A stretch of 23,855 nucleotides of DNA, from positions 113,105 through 136,959 of the forward strand of contig DETL01000002.1 of the NCBI GenBank assembly GCA_002361625.1, written 5' to 3'. The notes beneath the pieces are model-generated. The model was not told the origin of the DNA. It did no database searches and saw only the letters and a program-made list of their open reading frames with translations. How positions within the stretch are numbered: position 1 is the stretch's first letter; the number at the start of each line of letters is the position of its first letter. This DNA comes from Bacteroidales bacterium UBA3289 (GTDB lineage: Bacteria > Bacteroidota > Bacteroidia > Bacteroidales > UBA932). This document shows, piece by piece, positions 14,666-23,520 of the stretch. Both the position numbers and the translations under genes were made by a program.

Positions 14666-15972
14666 TTTATCACCTGTTCCAATATCTCGAGAACGCAGGG
14701 GTGGACATCCCCGGCATGGGACTGATGCACTATCTGTCCTTCCGGGCCATGATGGCCACGGTGGCCTCCGTCCTGTTCGCCCTCCTCGCCGGCAAGCGGA
14801 TTATCCGCCAGTTGCAGCGCCACCAGATCGGGGAGACCGTCCGCGACCTGGGCCTGCAGGGCCAGATCGAGAAAAAGGGCACCCCCACGATGGGCGGGGT
14901 TATCATCATCCTCTCCGTCCTGGTCGGCGTCCTGCTGTTCTGCGACCTCACGAACATCTACGTGATCCTGCTGCTCTTCAGCACCTTGTGGTGCGGCGCC
15001 CTGGGTTTCGCGGACGATTACATCAAGGTCTTCAAGCACAACAAGGAAGGCCTTTCCGAAAAGGCGAAGCTCTTCGGACAGGTGGCCCTCGGCTTCATCG
15101 TCGCCCTGACCGTCTGGCTGAGCCCGGACATCGTCGTGCGTGAAAAAGTCAGCGACCCGGCCATCGAGGTCATTACGGACGATTCCGACCGCAGCGTGAA
15201 TACCGAGACGCAGGTCACCTCCGGCCGCTATCAGGAAGAGGATGTGGTGAAATCCACCAAGACCACGATCCCGTTCGTGAAGACCCACGAGTTCGATTAC
15301 CGCTGGCTCTCGCCGTTCAAGGGCGCCTGGGGCTGGTACGCGAAATGGGCCATCTACGTCCTCATGATCGTCCTCGTGATCACGGCCTGCTCCAATGGCA
15401 CGAACCTGACCGACGGCCTGGACGGCCTGGCGGCGGGGACATCGGCCATCGTGGGCGTCGTCCTGGGTATCCTGGCCTGGCTGGGCGGCAACCTCATCGA
15501 CTCCAACTACCTGAACATCATGTATATCCCCGGATCCGGAGAGATCGCCATCTTCATGTCCGCCTTCGTGGGCGCGCTCATCGGCTTCCTTTGGTACAAC
15601 TCCTATCCGGCCCAGGTGTTCATGGGCGATACGGGGAGCCTCACCATCGGCGGCATCATCGGCGTCACCGCCGTCCTGATCCGCAAGGAACTCCTCCTCC
15701 CCCTGCTGTGCGGCATCTTCTTCGTGGAGAGCCTCTCGGTCCTGCTGCAGCGGGGTTATTTCAAGTGGACGAAGAAAAAGTACGGAGAGGGCCGGCGGAT
15801 CTGGTCCATGACCCCGCTCCACCACCACTTCCAGGACAAGAAACAGGTCCCGGGACAGGTCCTGATTCCCAAACCCGTCCCCCCGCAGCACGAAGCGAAG
15901 ATTACCGCCCGCTTCTGGATCGTGGGTATCATCCTGGCGGTTTCAACCCTGGCATTACTGAAAATCAGATAA
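14662..15972 (+). CDS. mraY: Phospho-N-acetylmuramoyl-pentapeptide-transferase
   Basis: A polytopic inner-membrane enzyme that transfers phospho-MurNAc-pentapeptide to undecaprenyl phosphate, giving lipid I. About ten transmembrane helices are visible. Signature motifs are KKGTPTMGG (71-79), FADDYIK with D118/D119 (117-122), NLTDGLDG (248-255, catalytic region D251), FMGDTGS (320-326, D323) and the MTPLHHHFQ histidine motif (383-391). At 436 residues it is longer than E. coli MraY (360). Most of the extra length is a hydrophilic insertion at about 165-215, rich in Asp, Ser and Thr, and there is a longer loop at 392-415 before the last helix. I recall a similar insertion in other Bacteroidota MraY proteins. 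The start overlaps the murE stop (ATGA); murD follows after 9 nt. Confidence 0.96.
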   Translation: MIYHLFQYLENAGVDIPGMGLMHYLSFRAMMATVASVLFALLAGKRIIRQLQRHQIGETVRDLGLQGQIEKKGTPTMGGVIIILSVLVGVLLFCDLTNIYVILLLFSTLWCGALGFADDYIKVFKHNKEGLSEKAKLFGQVALGFIVALTVWLSPDIVVREKVSDPAIEVITDDSDRSVNTETQVTSGRYQEEDVVKSTKTTIPFVKTHEFDYRWLSPFKGAWGWYAKWAIYVLMIVLVITACSNGTNLTDGLDGLAAGTSAIVGVVLGILAWLGGNLIDSNYLNIMYIPGSGEIAIFMSAFVGALIGFLWYNSYPAQVFMGDTGSLTIGGIIGVTAVLIRKELLLPLLCGIFFVESLSVLLQRGYFKWTKKKYGEGRRIWSMTPLHHHFQDKKQVPGQVLIPKPVPPQHEAKITARFWIVGIILAVSTLALLKIR

Positions 15973-15981
15973 ACGTAGCGT

Positions 15982-17322
15982 ATGGCAAGAGTAGTCGTTC
16001 TGGGCGGCGCCGAAAGCGGAGTAGGCGCAGCGGTCCTGGCAAAAGTGAAAGGTCACGATGTCTTCCTGTCCGACAAGGGGAAGATCAAGGAGGAGTATGC
16101 GAACATGCTCCGCAAGTGGGAGATTCCCTTCGAGGAAGGGCATCACACGGAGGAACTGATCCTGAACGCCGACGAGGTCGTGAAGTCCCCCGGCATCCCG
16201 GGTACCGTGCCCATGGTGCAGAAGCTCCGGGACCAGGGCACGCACATCGTGTCCGAGATCGAGTTCGCGAGCCGCTACGACTCCGCGAAGAAGATCTGCG
16301 TCACCGGTTCCAACGGCAAGACGACGACCACGTCCCTGATCTATTACCTCCTGCGGAACGCAGGCCTCAACGTGGGACTGGGCGGCAACATCGGCAAGTC
16401 CTACGCCTACCAGGTCGCGACCGAGCATTTTGACTACTACGTCCTGGAAATCAGCAGTTTCCAGCTGGACGACGTATACGATTTCAAGCCCGACATCGCC
16501 ATCATCACCAACATTACCCCGGACCACCTGGACCGGTACGACCACAAGATGGAGAACTATGTGGCGGCGAAGTTCAAGATCACGAAGAACCTCACCCCGG
16601 ACGACTGCTTCATCTTCGACAGCGACGACGACATCACCATCGGCCATCTGGACAATATCATCCTCCGGTGCAAGATGCTCCCCTTCTCCCAGAAGAAAGA
16701 GGTGGACGAAGGCGCCTTCCTCCGCGAGGACAAGATCGTCCTCCGCTATGAGAAGGAGGAGACCGACCTCTATCTCCAGGAACTGGCCCTCGGCGGGAAG
16801 CACAACATCTACAATTCCATGGCGGCCGCCCTGGCGGCGAAGGCGACCGGGATCGACAACGAGGTCATCCGCAACTCCCTCGCCACCTTCCAGCCCATCG
16901 AGCACCGTCTGGAGCCCGTCCTCTCGATCAAGGACGTCCTGTACATCAACGACTCCAAGGCCACGAACATCGACTCCGCCTGGTACGCCCTCGAGTGCCA
17001 GAAGAAGCCCGTGGTGTGGATCCTGGGCGGCACCGACAAGGGGAACGATTACAGCGTCCTGAACGACCTCGTACGCGAGAAGGTGAAGGCCATCGTATGT
17101 CTCGGAGTGGACAACGCGAAAATCCATGCCGCCTTCGAGTCCATGGTGGGCACGGACCATATCGCCGACGCGCTCTCCGCGGAGGAGGCCGTCCGGAAAG
17201 CGGCAAAGTTCGCCGAGCCCGGGGACGTGGTGCTCCTCTCCCCGTGCTGCGCCAGCTTCGACCTGTTCAAGAACTACGAGGACCGCGGCGCCCAGTTCAA
17301 GGCCGCCGTCCGTAACCTGTAA
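15982..17322 (+). CDS. murD: UDP-N-acetylmuramoylalanine--D-glutamate ligase
   Basis: A cytoplasmic Mur ligase adding D-glutamate to UDP-MurNAc-L-Ala with ATP; 446 residues, normal length. The N-terminal Rossmann-like domain starts RVVVLGGAESGVGAAV. The ATP loop is GSNGKTTT (109-116), with Ser where the family often has Thr. NITPDHLDRY (177-186) and AAK197 (likely carbamylated lysine) follow. In the C-terminal domain, NDSKATN binds nucleotide and substrate, and LLSPCCASFDLF near the end is a MurD hallmark. It lies 9 nt after mraY and 6 nt before ftsW, within one transcript. No unusual truncation or frameshift is seen. Confidence 0.96.
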   Translation: MARVVVLGGAESGVGAAVLAKVKGHDVFLSDKGKIKEEYANMLRKWEIPFEEGHHTEELILNADEVVKSPGIPGTVPMVQKLRDQGTHIVSEIEFASRYDSAKKICVTGSNGKTTTTSLIYYLLRNAGLNVGLGGNIGKSYAYQVATEHFDYYVLEISSFQLDDVYDFKPDIAIITNITPDHLDRYDHKMENYVAAKFKITKNLTPDDCFIFDSDDDITIGHLDNIILRCKMLPFSQKKEVDEGAFLREDKIVLRYEKEETDLYLQELALGGKHNIYNSMAAALAAKATGIDNEVIRNSLATFQPIEHRLEPVLSIKDVLYINDSKATNIDSAWYALECQKKPVVWILGGTDKGNDYSVLNDLVREKVKAIVCLGVDNAKIHAAFESMVGTDHIADALSAEEAVRKAAKFAEPGDVVLLSPCCASFDLFKNYEDRGAQFKAAVRNL

Positions 17323-17328
17323 GGAAAC

Positions 17329-18747
17329 ATGGCCAAAGAGAAAACGGAAAAGAGACGCTTCAGCGTCTGGAACTGGATGGAAGGATTCCGCGGGGACAAG
17401 GTCATTCTGATCGTGGCCCTGCTCCTCATGCTCACTTCCGTCATTTCCGTGTTCTCGTCCACACCGCTCCTGGCCCTGGAAAGAGGGATTGACCGGGTGA
17501 CCATCATGACCTCGCAGCTGAAGGTCGTGGGCATCGGCCTCGTCCTCATCCTGCTCCTGTACATCTTCGGGCGGAGCAAGGCCTACCGGATCATCGGCAA
17601 ATACGGCTTTTTCCTGTCTCTGGTGATGCTCGTCATCCTGGTGGGCAACCTGAACCTCGGAATCATCCAGGCGGGCGAGATCAACGGGGCGCGGCGCATC
17701 ATCAAGGTATTCGGGAAACAGCTCCACGTGTACGAGTTCGTGAAGGTGTTCATGGTCCTGTACCTTTCCTGGGCGCTGGACGCCTACAAGCGGGGTGAAT
17801 TCAAGATCACCCGGTGGCTCGCCGGCCGGTACCCGAAGATCGCCGGCATCGACAGTCCCATGGGCCAGAAGGTGTTCTACATCTACCTGCCGACGCTCAT
17901 CACGATCGTCCTCACGATGACGGGATCCAATTCCTCGGCCCTGTTCATCGGCCTGGTCCTCGTCCTGATCATCCTCATCGGCGGGGTCCGCTTCAAGGAC
18001 CTTCTGGTTTTCGGCACCGTGGCGGCCGTCTTCGTGGGAATCGTCTTCGTCGGACACACGACCGGTCTCCTGAAGAACAACCGCCTGGACACGGCCATCA
18101 GCCGCATCACCAACGACGACGAGGCGACGATGGATATCCTCCTGAATTCCAAGCCCGGATCGCCGGAATACGAGGCCGCGCGCGACGAGCTCAAGCAGCC
18201 CATCGGCGCCCTCCTTGCCATCGAGGAAGGCGGTCTGTTCGGGAAAGGCATCGGCAACAGCACCCAGAAATACACGGTCCCGGTCATCTTCGGCGACTAT
18301 ATGTTCAGCTTCCTCATCGAGGAAACGGGCATCATCGGGGCCATCCTCCTCATTCTCCTGTACTTCAGCCTCCTCGCGCGCGGCACGACGGTGGCGAAGG
18401 ACTGCGACGACTATTTTGACAAGATCACGGTGGCGGGGCTCACGATCCTCATCACCGGCCAGGCTTTCATGCACATGATGGTGAACGTCCATTTCCCCTT
18501 CGTCCCCCAGACAGGGCAGACCCTGCCCCTGGTGAGCCACGGAACGACGTCTTTCCTCGTATTCAGCGCCGTCTTCGGCATCCTCCTGTCCATCAGCCGG
18601 GAGACCTACCTGAAGATGAAGCGACGCGAAGCGAACGCCATCACCATCATCGAGCACGAGCCGGACGAGATCGAATCCCGGCTCAACGACCTGGACATCC
18701 TGGACACCCAAGACCAGACACAAGAACACGAAGACTATGGAGTATAG
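17329..18747 (+). CDS. ftsW: Septal peptidoglycan glycosyltransferase FtsW (SEDS family)
   Basis: An integral membrane polymerase that joins lipid II into glycan strands at the septum with FtsI; 472 residues, about ten transmembrane helices. The SEDS signatures are NGARR at 119-123, EFVKV at 136-140, and GNSTQKY at 309-315 leading to FGDYMF. D323 in this block aligns with the catalytic aspartate of FtsW/RodA. LPLVSHGTTS corresponds to the usual PFISYGGSS, with substitutions. The C-terminal ~50 residues after the last helix are charged and cytoplasmic. FtsW is preferred to RodA because of the location between murD and murG. The start is preceded by AAGGAAAC, a weak Shine-Dalgarno sequence. The gene overlaps murG by 11 nt. 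Confidence 0.95.
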   Translation: MAKEKTEKRRFSVWNWMEGFRGDKVILIVALLLMLTSVISVFSSTPLLALERGIDRVTIMTSQLKVVGIGLVLILLLYIFGRSKAYRIIGKYGFFLSLVMLVILVGNLNLGIIQAGEINGARRIIKVFGKQLHVYEFVKVFMVLYLSWALDAYKRGEFKITRWLAGRYPKIAGIDSPMGQKVFYIYLPTLITIVLTMTGSNSSALFIGLVLVLIILIGGVRFKDLLVFGTVAAVFVGIVFVGHTTGLLKNNRLDTAISRITNDDEATMDILLNSKPGSPEYEAARDELKQPIGALLAIEEGGLFGKGIGNSTQKYTVPVIFGDYMFSFLIEETGIIGAILLILLYFSLLARGTTVAKDCDDYFDKITVAGLTILITGQAFMHMMVNVHFPFVPQTGQTLPLVSHGTTSFLVFSAVFGILLSISRETYLKMKRREANAITIIEHEPDEIESRLNDLDILDTQDQTQEHEDYGV

Positions 18748-19864
18748 ACCGATACGCGCCATCATCAGCGGAGGCGGCACGGGCGGACACATCTTCCCGG
18801 CCATATCCATCGCGAACAAGCTCAAGGAACTCAACCCCGACACGGAAATCCTCTTCGTCGGCGCCAGCGGCAAGATGGAGATGGAGAAAGTCCCTGCGGC
18901 GGGGTATAAGATTGTGGGTCTCCCTATCGTAGGGATGCAGCGCCAACTGAACCTCAAGAACATCGTCAATGACCTCCAGGTGCCTTTCCGGGTGCTCCGG
19001 AGCATCTCCCTGGCCCGGAAGGTCATCCGCGACTTCAAGCCGGACATCGCCATCGGCGTGGGAGGCTATGCCAGCGCTCCCCTGCTCTATGCGGCCACCC
19101 GGATGAAGGTTCCCACCCTCATCCAGGAGCAGAACGGTTTCGCCGGCGTCACGAACAAGATGCTGGGAAAGAAAGTGGGATGCATCTGCGTCGCCTACGA
19201 AGGGATGGAAAGATTCTTCCCTGCCGACAAGATCGTCCTGAGCGGCAATCCCATCCGGAAAGAGGTCTCCACGCCCCCGACCGCAGACAGGAAGGCCGAG
19301 GCCATGACCTACTATGGCCTGAACCCGGACAAGAAGCATATCTTCATCGTGGGCGGAAGCCTCGGAAGCGGCACCCTGAACCGGTCCATGAAACGCTGGA
19401 TCGAGGCGGGCTGCCCCGGCGGCGAAGGCATCGAAATCATCTGGCAGTGCGGCCGTTACTACAAGAAGGGCGTGGACGAATTCATGGCCGTGCATCCGGT
19501 GGAGGGCATCCGGCACTACGATTTCATCGCCCGGATGGACCTCGCCTATGCGGCGGCAGACATCGTCATCTCCCGCAGCGGCGCCAGCACGGTCTCCGAG
19601 CTCTGCGCCATGGAGAAGGCGGCCATCTTCGTCCCTTCCCCCAATGTGGCGGAGGACCACCAGACGCACAACGCCATGGCCCTTGTGCGCAAGGACGCCG
19701 CCCTCATCGTGAAGGATGCCGATGCGCCCGAAAAACTGATGGCCACGGCCACGGCCCTGGTCCACGACAGCGAAAGAGTCGCCGCCCTCGGGCGGAACGC
19801 CGGGAAGATGGCGCTCCGGGATGCGGCGCAGGTGATTGCCGACGAGGCGTACAAACTGGTTTAA
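18737..19864 (+). CDS. murG: UDP-N-acetylglucosamine--lipid I N-acetylglucosaminyltransferase
   Basis: A peripheral inner-membrane GT28/GT-B glycosyltransferase that converts lipid I to lipid II using UDP-GlcNAc; 375 residues. The first glycine-rich loop GGGTGGHIFP is at 12-21. GVGGYASAP and QEQNGFAGVTNK follow in the N-domain. The C-domain has GGSLGSGTLN and ISRSGASTVSEL, the UDP-GlcNAc-binding segment, and EDHQTHNA. The start lies 11 nt inside ftsW in another frame; no alternative start gives the conserved N-terminal strand. The stop is followed two bases later by the murC ATG. It completes lipid II for FtsW encoded immediately upstream. Confidence 0.96.
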   Translation: MEYRPIRAIISGGGTGGHIFPAISIANKLKELNPDTEILFVGASGKMEMEKVPAAGYKIVGLPIVGMQRQLNLKNIVNDLQVPFRVLRSISLARKVIRDFKPDIAIGVGGYASAPLLYAATRMKVPTLIQEQNGFAGVTNKMLGKKVGCICVAYEGMERFFPADKIVLSGNPIRKEVSTPPTADRKAEAMTYYGLNPDKKHIFIVGGSLGSGTLNRSMKRWIEAGCPGGEGIEIIWQCGRYYKKGVDEFMAVHPVEGIRHYDFIARMDLAYAAADIVISRSGASTVSELCAMEKAAIFVPSPNVAEDHQTHNAMALVRKDAALIVKDADAPEKLMATATALVHDSERVAALGRNAGKMALRDAAQVIADEAYKLV

Positions 19865-19866
19865 GT

Positions 19867-21213
19867 ATGAAGAACGTATATTTCATAGGCATCGGGGGCA
19901 TCGGGATGAGCGCCCTGGCCCGGTATTTCAAGTTCCGGGGACTGGAGGTGTCCGGGTATGACAAGACCCCGTCGGACCTGACGGCCGCCCTGGAGCGGGA
20001 AGGTATCTCCGTCCACTACGAGGACCGTCCGGACCTCGTTCCGGCCAATGTGGAGGAAACCCTCGTCATCTGGACACCGGCCATCCATGAACTCGGTGAA
20101 CTGGATTTCGTCCGGGAGAAGGGCTACCGGCTCATCAAGCGGTCCCGCGCCCTGGGTGAAGTCGCCCGGGGACAGCGCTGCCTCGCCGTCGCCGGCACCC
20201 ACGGCAAGACGACCACCTCCACCCTCACCGCCCATATCTTCACGGAGAGCGGCGAGGGCTGCACGGCCTTCCTGGGCGGCATCTCCCGCAATTACGGGAC
20301 TAACCTCCTCATGAGCCGGAACGACGTCGTCGTGGCCGAAGCCGACGAGTTCGACCGCTCCTTCCACCAGCTCTTCCCGGAAATCGCCGTCATCACCGCC
20401 ATCGACGCCGACCATCTGGACATCTACGGGGACTATGCCCATGTCCTCGAGTCCTTCCGCGTCTTCGCCTCCCAGGTGAGCGGAACCCTGATCCTGAAAG
20501 AGGGGCTTCCCGTCACTTCCGCCGATACGAAAGCGAACCTTCTAACCTATCATTATACCAGCCGCACGGCCGATTTCCATCCCGAAAACGCCCGCCCGGA
20601 CCCGCTGGGCCATTTCATCTATGACCTCCATTATCCGGGCGGAGTCCTCCGGGACATCCGCGTGGGCGCACCGGGCTGGGTGAATGCGGAGAACAGCATC
20701 GCCGCGGCCGCCATCGCCCTCACCTTCGGACTGGACCCGGAAGCCGTGAAGCATGCCATCGGCACGTTCCAGGGCGTCAAACGCCGCCTGGAGGTCCATG
20801 TGAACACCCCGAAGGTGTCCTATGTCGATGACTATGCGCACCATCCGGCGGAGCTCGCATCGGCCATCTCGTCCCTCAGGGACATCTTCCCCGGCCGGAA
20901 AATCACGGCGATCTTCCAGCCGCACCTGTACACCCGTACGCGGGACTTCGCCCCCGACTTCGCGAAGGCCCTCAGCGCGGTGGACAAACTCATCCTCCTG
21001 CCCATCTACCCCGCCCGCGAGGAACCCATCCCCGGCGTGACCTCCGACATCATCCTGTCGGCGGCGACCGCTCCGGAAAAGGTCCTCATCCCGAAGGAGG
21101 AGCTGATGGATTATCTTGAAAAAGAGCCTGTCGATGTGCTCGTCACCTTCGGAGCCGGCAACATCGACCGTTTCGTGGAACCCATCACCCAGCTGCTTTC
21201 CGCCCGCTCATGA
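19867..21213 (+). CDS. murC: UDP-N-acetylmuramate--L-alanine ligase
   Basis: The first cytoplasmic Mur ligase, adding L-alanine to UDP-MurNAc; 448 residues. The N-terminal dinucleotide-like fold begins YFIGIGGIGMSALA. The ATP loop AGTHGKTTT (109-117) has the His typical of MurC. AEADEFDRSF and DADHLDIYG follow, and DDYAHHPAEL sits in the C-terminal domain. The frame is open upstream to 19180 inside murG, but that part has no MurC similarity; ATG 19867 begins directly at the conserved strand. The stop overlaps the ftsQ ATG (ATGA). The order murG-murC-ftsQ is the Bacteroidota pattern; murB and ddl, found here in E. coli-type clusters, are absent. Confidence 0.96.
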   Translation: MKNVYFIGIGGIGMSALARYFKFRGLEVSGYDKTPSDLTAALEREGISVHYEDRPDLVPANVEETLVIWTPAIHELGELDFVREKGYRLIKRSRALGEVARGQRCLAVAGTHGKTTTSTLTAHIFTESGEGCTAFLGGISRNYGTNLLMSRNDVVVAEADEFDRSFHQLFPEIAVITAIDADHLDIYGDYAHVLESFRVFASQVSGTLILKEGLPVTSADTKANLLTYHYTSRTADFHPENARPDPLGHFIYDLHYPGGVLRDIRVGAPGWVNAENSIAAAAIALTFGLDPEAVKHAIGTFQGVKRRLEVHVNTPKVSYVDDYAHHPAELASAISSLRDIFPGRKITAIFQPHLYTRTRDFAPDFAKALSAVDKLILLPIYPAREEPIPGVTSDIILSAATAPEKVLIPKEELMDYLEKEPVDVLVTFGAGNIDRFVEPITQLLSARS

Positions 21214-21986
21214 AACCCGCCGTCCGCTACATCATCGCGGCATCGGCCGTGACCGCCTGCCTGTTCCTGTGGCTCCTGGGTGACCGGGTGGCCGCCGGGA
21301 ACCGCCACGAGGTCACCTGTAGCGGTGTTGAAGCCATCATCGCCGACAGTCTTGAACGCCGCTTCATCACCCCGGACGACATCCGCGACTGGATGAAGGA
21401 CTACGGGACCTACGTGGGCCTGAGGCTGGACAGCGTGGACCTGAAGAAAGTGGAGCGCATCATCGACGCCAAGAGCGCCGTCCGCAAGAGCCAGGCCTGG
21501 CTCACCGACGATGGCGTCCTCCACGTGAGCGTGACCCAGCGGGAGCCCGTGGTCCGTTTCCAGGGACCTTCCGGCGGATTTTACGCTGACCGCGAGGGGT
21601 ATCTCTTCCCGCTCCAGTCCCGCCACACCGCGCGGGTGCCGGTCGTGGACGGAGCCCTGCCCATCCAGCCCGAGAAGAACTTCAAGGGAGAGCCCGCGAC
21701 GGAACAGGAGCGGCAGTGGGTGGAATCCGTGCTGGGCCTGGTCCGCTACCTGGATGCACGGCCGGAATGGGCCGGCATCGTGGGAGAGATCAACGTCCGG
21801 AAAGGAGGCGAGCTGGTGCTGATCCCCCGCGAGGGGAACGAGCGTTTCCTGTTCGGGAAGCCCACCGACATCGACGCCAAGTTCTCCCGCATCCGGAAAT
21901 ACTACGAGGGCATCGTCCCGCTGGAACAGGCGTACCGGACCGTGGACGTGCGTTATGCCGGACAGATCGTCTGCAAGAAGAAATAA
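21210..21986 (+). CDS. ftsQ: Cell division protein FtsQ (DivIB)
   Basis: A bitopic division protein of 258 residues. It has a short cytoplasmic N-terminus, a transmembrane helix at about 6-24, then a periplasmic region with a probable POTRA domain (about 32-115) and the conserved FtsQ beta domain. The segment KSQAWLTDDGVLHVSVTQREPVVRF is the characteristic end of POTRA and beginning of the beta domain. LVLIPREGNERFLFGKPTDIDAKFSRI near the C-terminus is also typical. FtsQ bridges the FtsL-FtsB pair to the Z ring. Overall conservation is low, so position between murC and ftsA adds weight. It lies 13 nt upstream of ftsA. Confidence 0.9.
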   Translation: MKPAVRYIIAASAVTACLFLWLLGDRVAAGNRHEVTCSGVEAIIADSLERRFITPDDIRDWMKDYGTYVGLRLDSVDLKKVERIIDAKSAVRKSQAWLTDDGVLHVSVTQREPVVRFQGPSGGFYADREGYLFPLQSRHTARVPVVDGALPIQPEKNFKGEPATEQERQWVESVLGLVRYLDARPEWAGIVGEINVRKGGELVLIPREGNERFLFGKPTDIDAKFSRIRKYYEGIVPLEQAYRTVDVRYAGQIVCKKK

Positions 21987-21999
21987 ATACTGATACGAT

Positions 22000-23517
22000 A
22001 TGGATGAAAGGTACATTGCATCAATTGACTTAGGAACTTCGAAGTTCGGCCTCTGCGTCGCGCGGGTGAAGGGAGACGACGTCCAGGTCGTCTATTACAA
22101 GGAGACGCCCTCCGCGGGCATCCGCGCCAGCGTGGTCCAGAATCCGATGAAGGCGTCGGCTCCCCTGAAGAAGGCCATCGAGGAAGCCGAGAATGAACTC
22201 ATGATCAAGATCCTGCAGGTGGTCGTGGGCATGCCCCGCTCCGATGTGGGACAGGAGACGGCCACCGGCCGCATCGAGCGCACCAATCCCGACGAATACA
22301 TTTCCGAGGAGGAGGTGGAGAACCTGAAGGCGATGGCCCTGGAGTCCTATCCGCTGGACGATGCGAACAGCCAGATCATGTACGGGGCCGTGGCGCAGTC
22401 CTTCTCCATCGACGACCAGATCCAGCTCGTGGAAAGCGACGTCGTGGGCACGCTCTCCAATTCCCTGGAGGGCAATTTCAAGGTGTTCATCGGCAGCCGC
22501 CGGGCCACCACCGCCGTGGATAAGATCTTCAACAGCATGGGGATCGCCATCGCGAAGAAGTACTTCCTCCCGGACGTCGTCGCGAAGACCGTTCTCTCGG
22601 AGGAGGACCGCCAGAGCGGCGTCGCCCTCGTGGACGTGGGCGCAGGCGTGACCTCCGTGGCCGTGTACCACGGCGGCATCATGCGCTCCTATGCGGCCAT
22701 TCCTTTCGGTGGCCGGACCATCACCAGCGACATCCGCACCGAGTGCTCCATCCCCGAGGAACTGGCGGAAAAGATCAAGATCAAGTTCGGCGCCTGCATG
22801 CCCGGCAAGCTCGCCTCCCTGAGCGAGAAGGTTCTGCAGATCCGGCTCACCGAACCCTATAAGGAAGTGAGTGTCAAGTACATCTCCGAGGTTATCGACG
22901 CCCGGTGCCGCGAGATCATCGACGCCATCCTCTACTACATCCAGGAAAGCGGGCTGGAGAACAACCTCCGCGGCGGCATCGTCCTCACCGGCGGCGGCGC
23001 CTCCCTCGTGAACTTCGCGAACCTGTTCAAGGAGGTCTCCGGCTACGAGGTCCGGATCGGCTTCCCGAGACACCTGTTCTCCGCCTCGGTGGGAACGGGC
23101 GTGTACAACCCTTCCGCCACGTCCGCCATCGGCATGGTGCTCGCGGCCAAGGAAGACCGGCTGCCCGACTGCATCACCCGTCCGGAGCCCGTGTGGGCCG
23201 ACGCCCCCGAGGCCACAGAAGAGGAGACGACGGCGGACGAGAGTGCCGACGGCGGCTTCTTCGTCCCGGACGCCACCTATGAGAGCGGCGAGCAGGGAAC
23301 GCTGATCGCCGAGGAGGAATTCGGCGAAGCGCCGGGACAGGCAGAAGAGGAGCCCAAGAAGGAGAAAAAGAAGAAGGAGCCCAAGCCCAAGAAAGAGCCC
23401 AAGCCCCGCAAGGAGCGCATCTTCTGGAGAAAGCTCGGCGAAAACGTGAAGACAGGCCTGCTGAACTTCTACGACGAAGTCACGCGGGAAGACGATGAAA
23501 ACGATAACAAGGAGTAA
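22000..23517 (+). CDS. ftsA: Cell division protein FtsA
   Basis: An actin-like ATPase that tethers FtsZ filaments to the inner face of the membrane; 505 residues. The phosphate-1 loop is IDLGTSKFGLCVARV near the start. The phosphate-2 loop is VALVDVGAGVTSVAVY and the adenosine motif is VLTGGGASL. The 1C region lies between the first two. It is longer than E. coli FtsA (420) because of an acidic stretch at about 400-450, then a Lys/Pro/Glu low-complexity linker. At about 474-495 there is a probable amphipathic membrane-targeting helix (FWRKLGENVKTGLLNFYDEV), followed by an acidic tail. The first twenty codons are unusually AT-rich for this window. The ftsZ ATG follows 3 nt after the stop. Confidence 0.95.
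   Translation: MDERYIASIDLGTSKFGLCVARVKGDDVQVVYYKETPSAGIRASVVQNPMKASAPLKKAIEEAENELMIKILQVVVGMPRSDVGQETATGRIERTNPDEYISEEEVENLKAMALESYPLDDANSQIMYGAVAQSFSIDDQIQLVESDVVGTLSNSLEGNFKVFIGSRRATTAVDKIFNSMGIAIAKKYFLPDVVAKTVLSEEDRQSGVALVDVGAGVTSVAVYHGGIMRSYAAIPFGGRTITSDIRTECSIPEELAEKIKIKFGACMPGKLASLSEKVLQIRLTEPYKEVSVKYISEVIDARCREIIDAILYYIQESGLENNLRGGIVLTGGGASLVNFANLFKEVSGYEVRIGFPRHLFSASVGTGVYNPSATSAIGMVLAAKEDRLPDCITRPEPVWADAPEATEEETTADESADGGFFVPDATYESGEQGTLIAEEEFGEAPGQAEEEPKKEKKKKEPKPKKEPKPRKERIFWRKLGENVKTGLLNFYDEVTREDDENDNKE
23509..23514 (+). promoter_or_regulatory. Shine-Dalgarno site for ftsZ
   Basis: AAGGAG, 6 nt before the ftsZ ATG at 23521 and overlapping the last codons of ftsA. It supports the chosen start. 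Confidence 0.6.
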
Positions 23518-23520
23518 GCC

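Noticed and set aside
15955..19053. Very long minus-strand open frame (over 1000 codons) opposite murD, ftsW and the start of murG
   Set aside because: It is antisense to three genes with full family signatures. Its translation is low-complexity, rich in His, Asp, Glu, Val and Gly. Long antisense frames are a by-product of strong GC bias at third codon positions.
19180..19866. Upstream in-frame extension of murC through murG
   Set aside because: No MurC similarity and fully inside murG; ATG 19867 starts directly at the conserved nucleotide fold.
22011..22018. TACATTGC near the ftsA start as an internal promoter -7 element
   Set aside because: Only a partial match to TAnnTTTG, no -33 partner, and it lies inside the ftsA coding sequence after its start.
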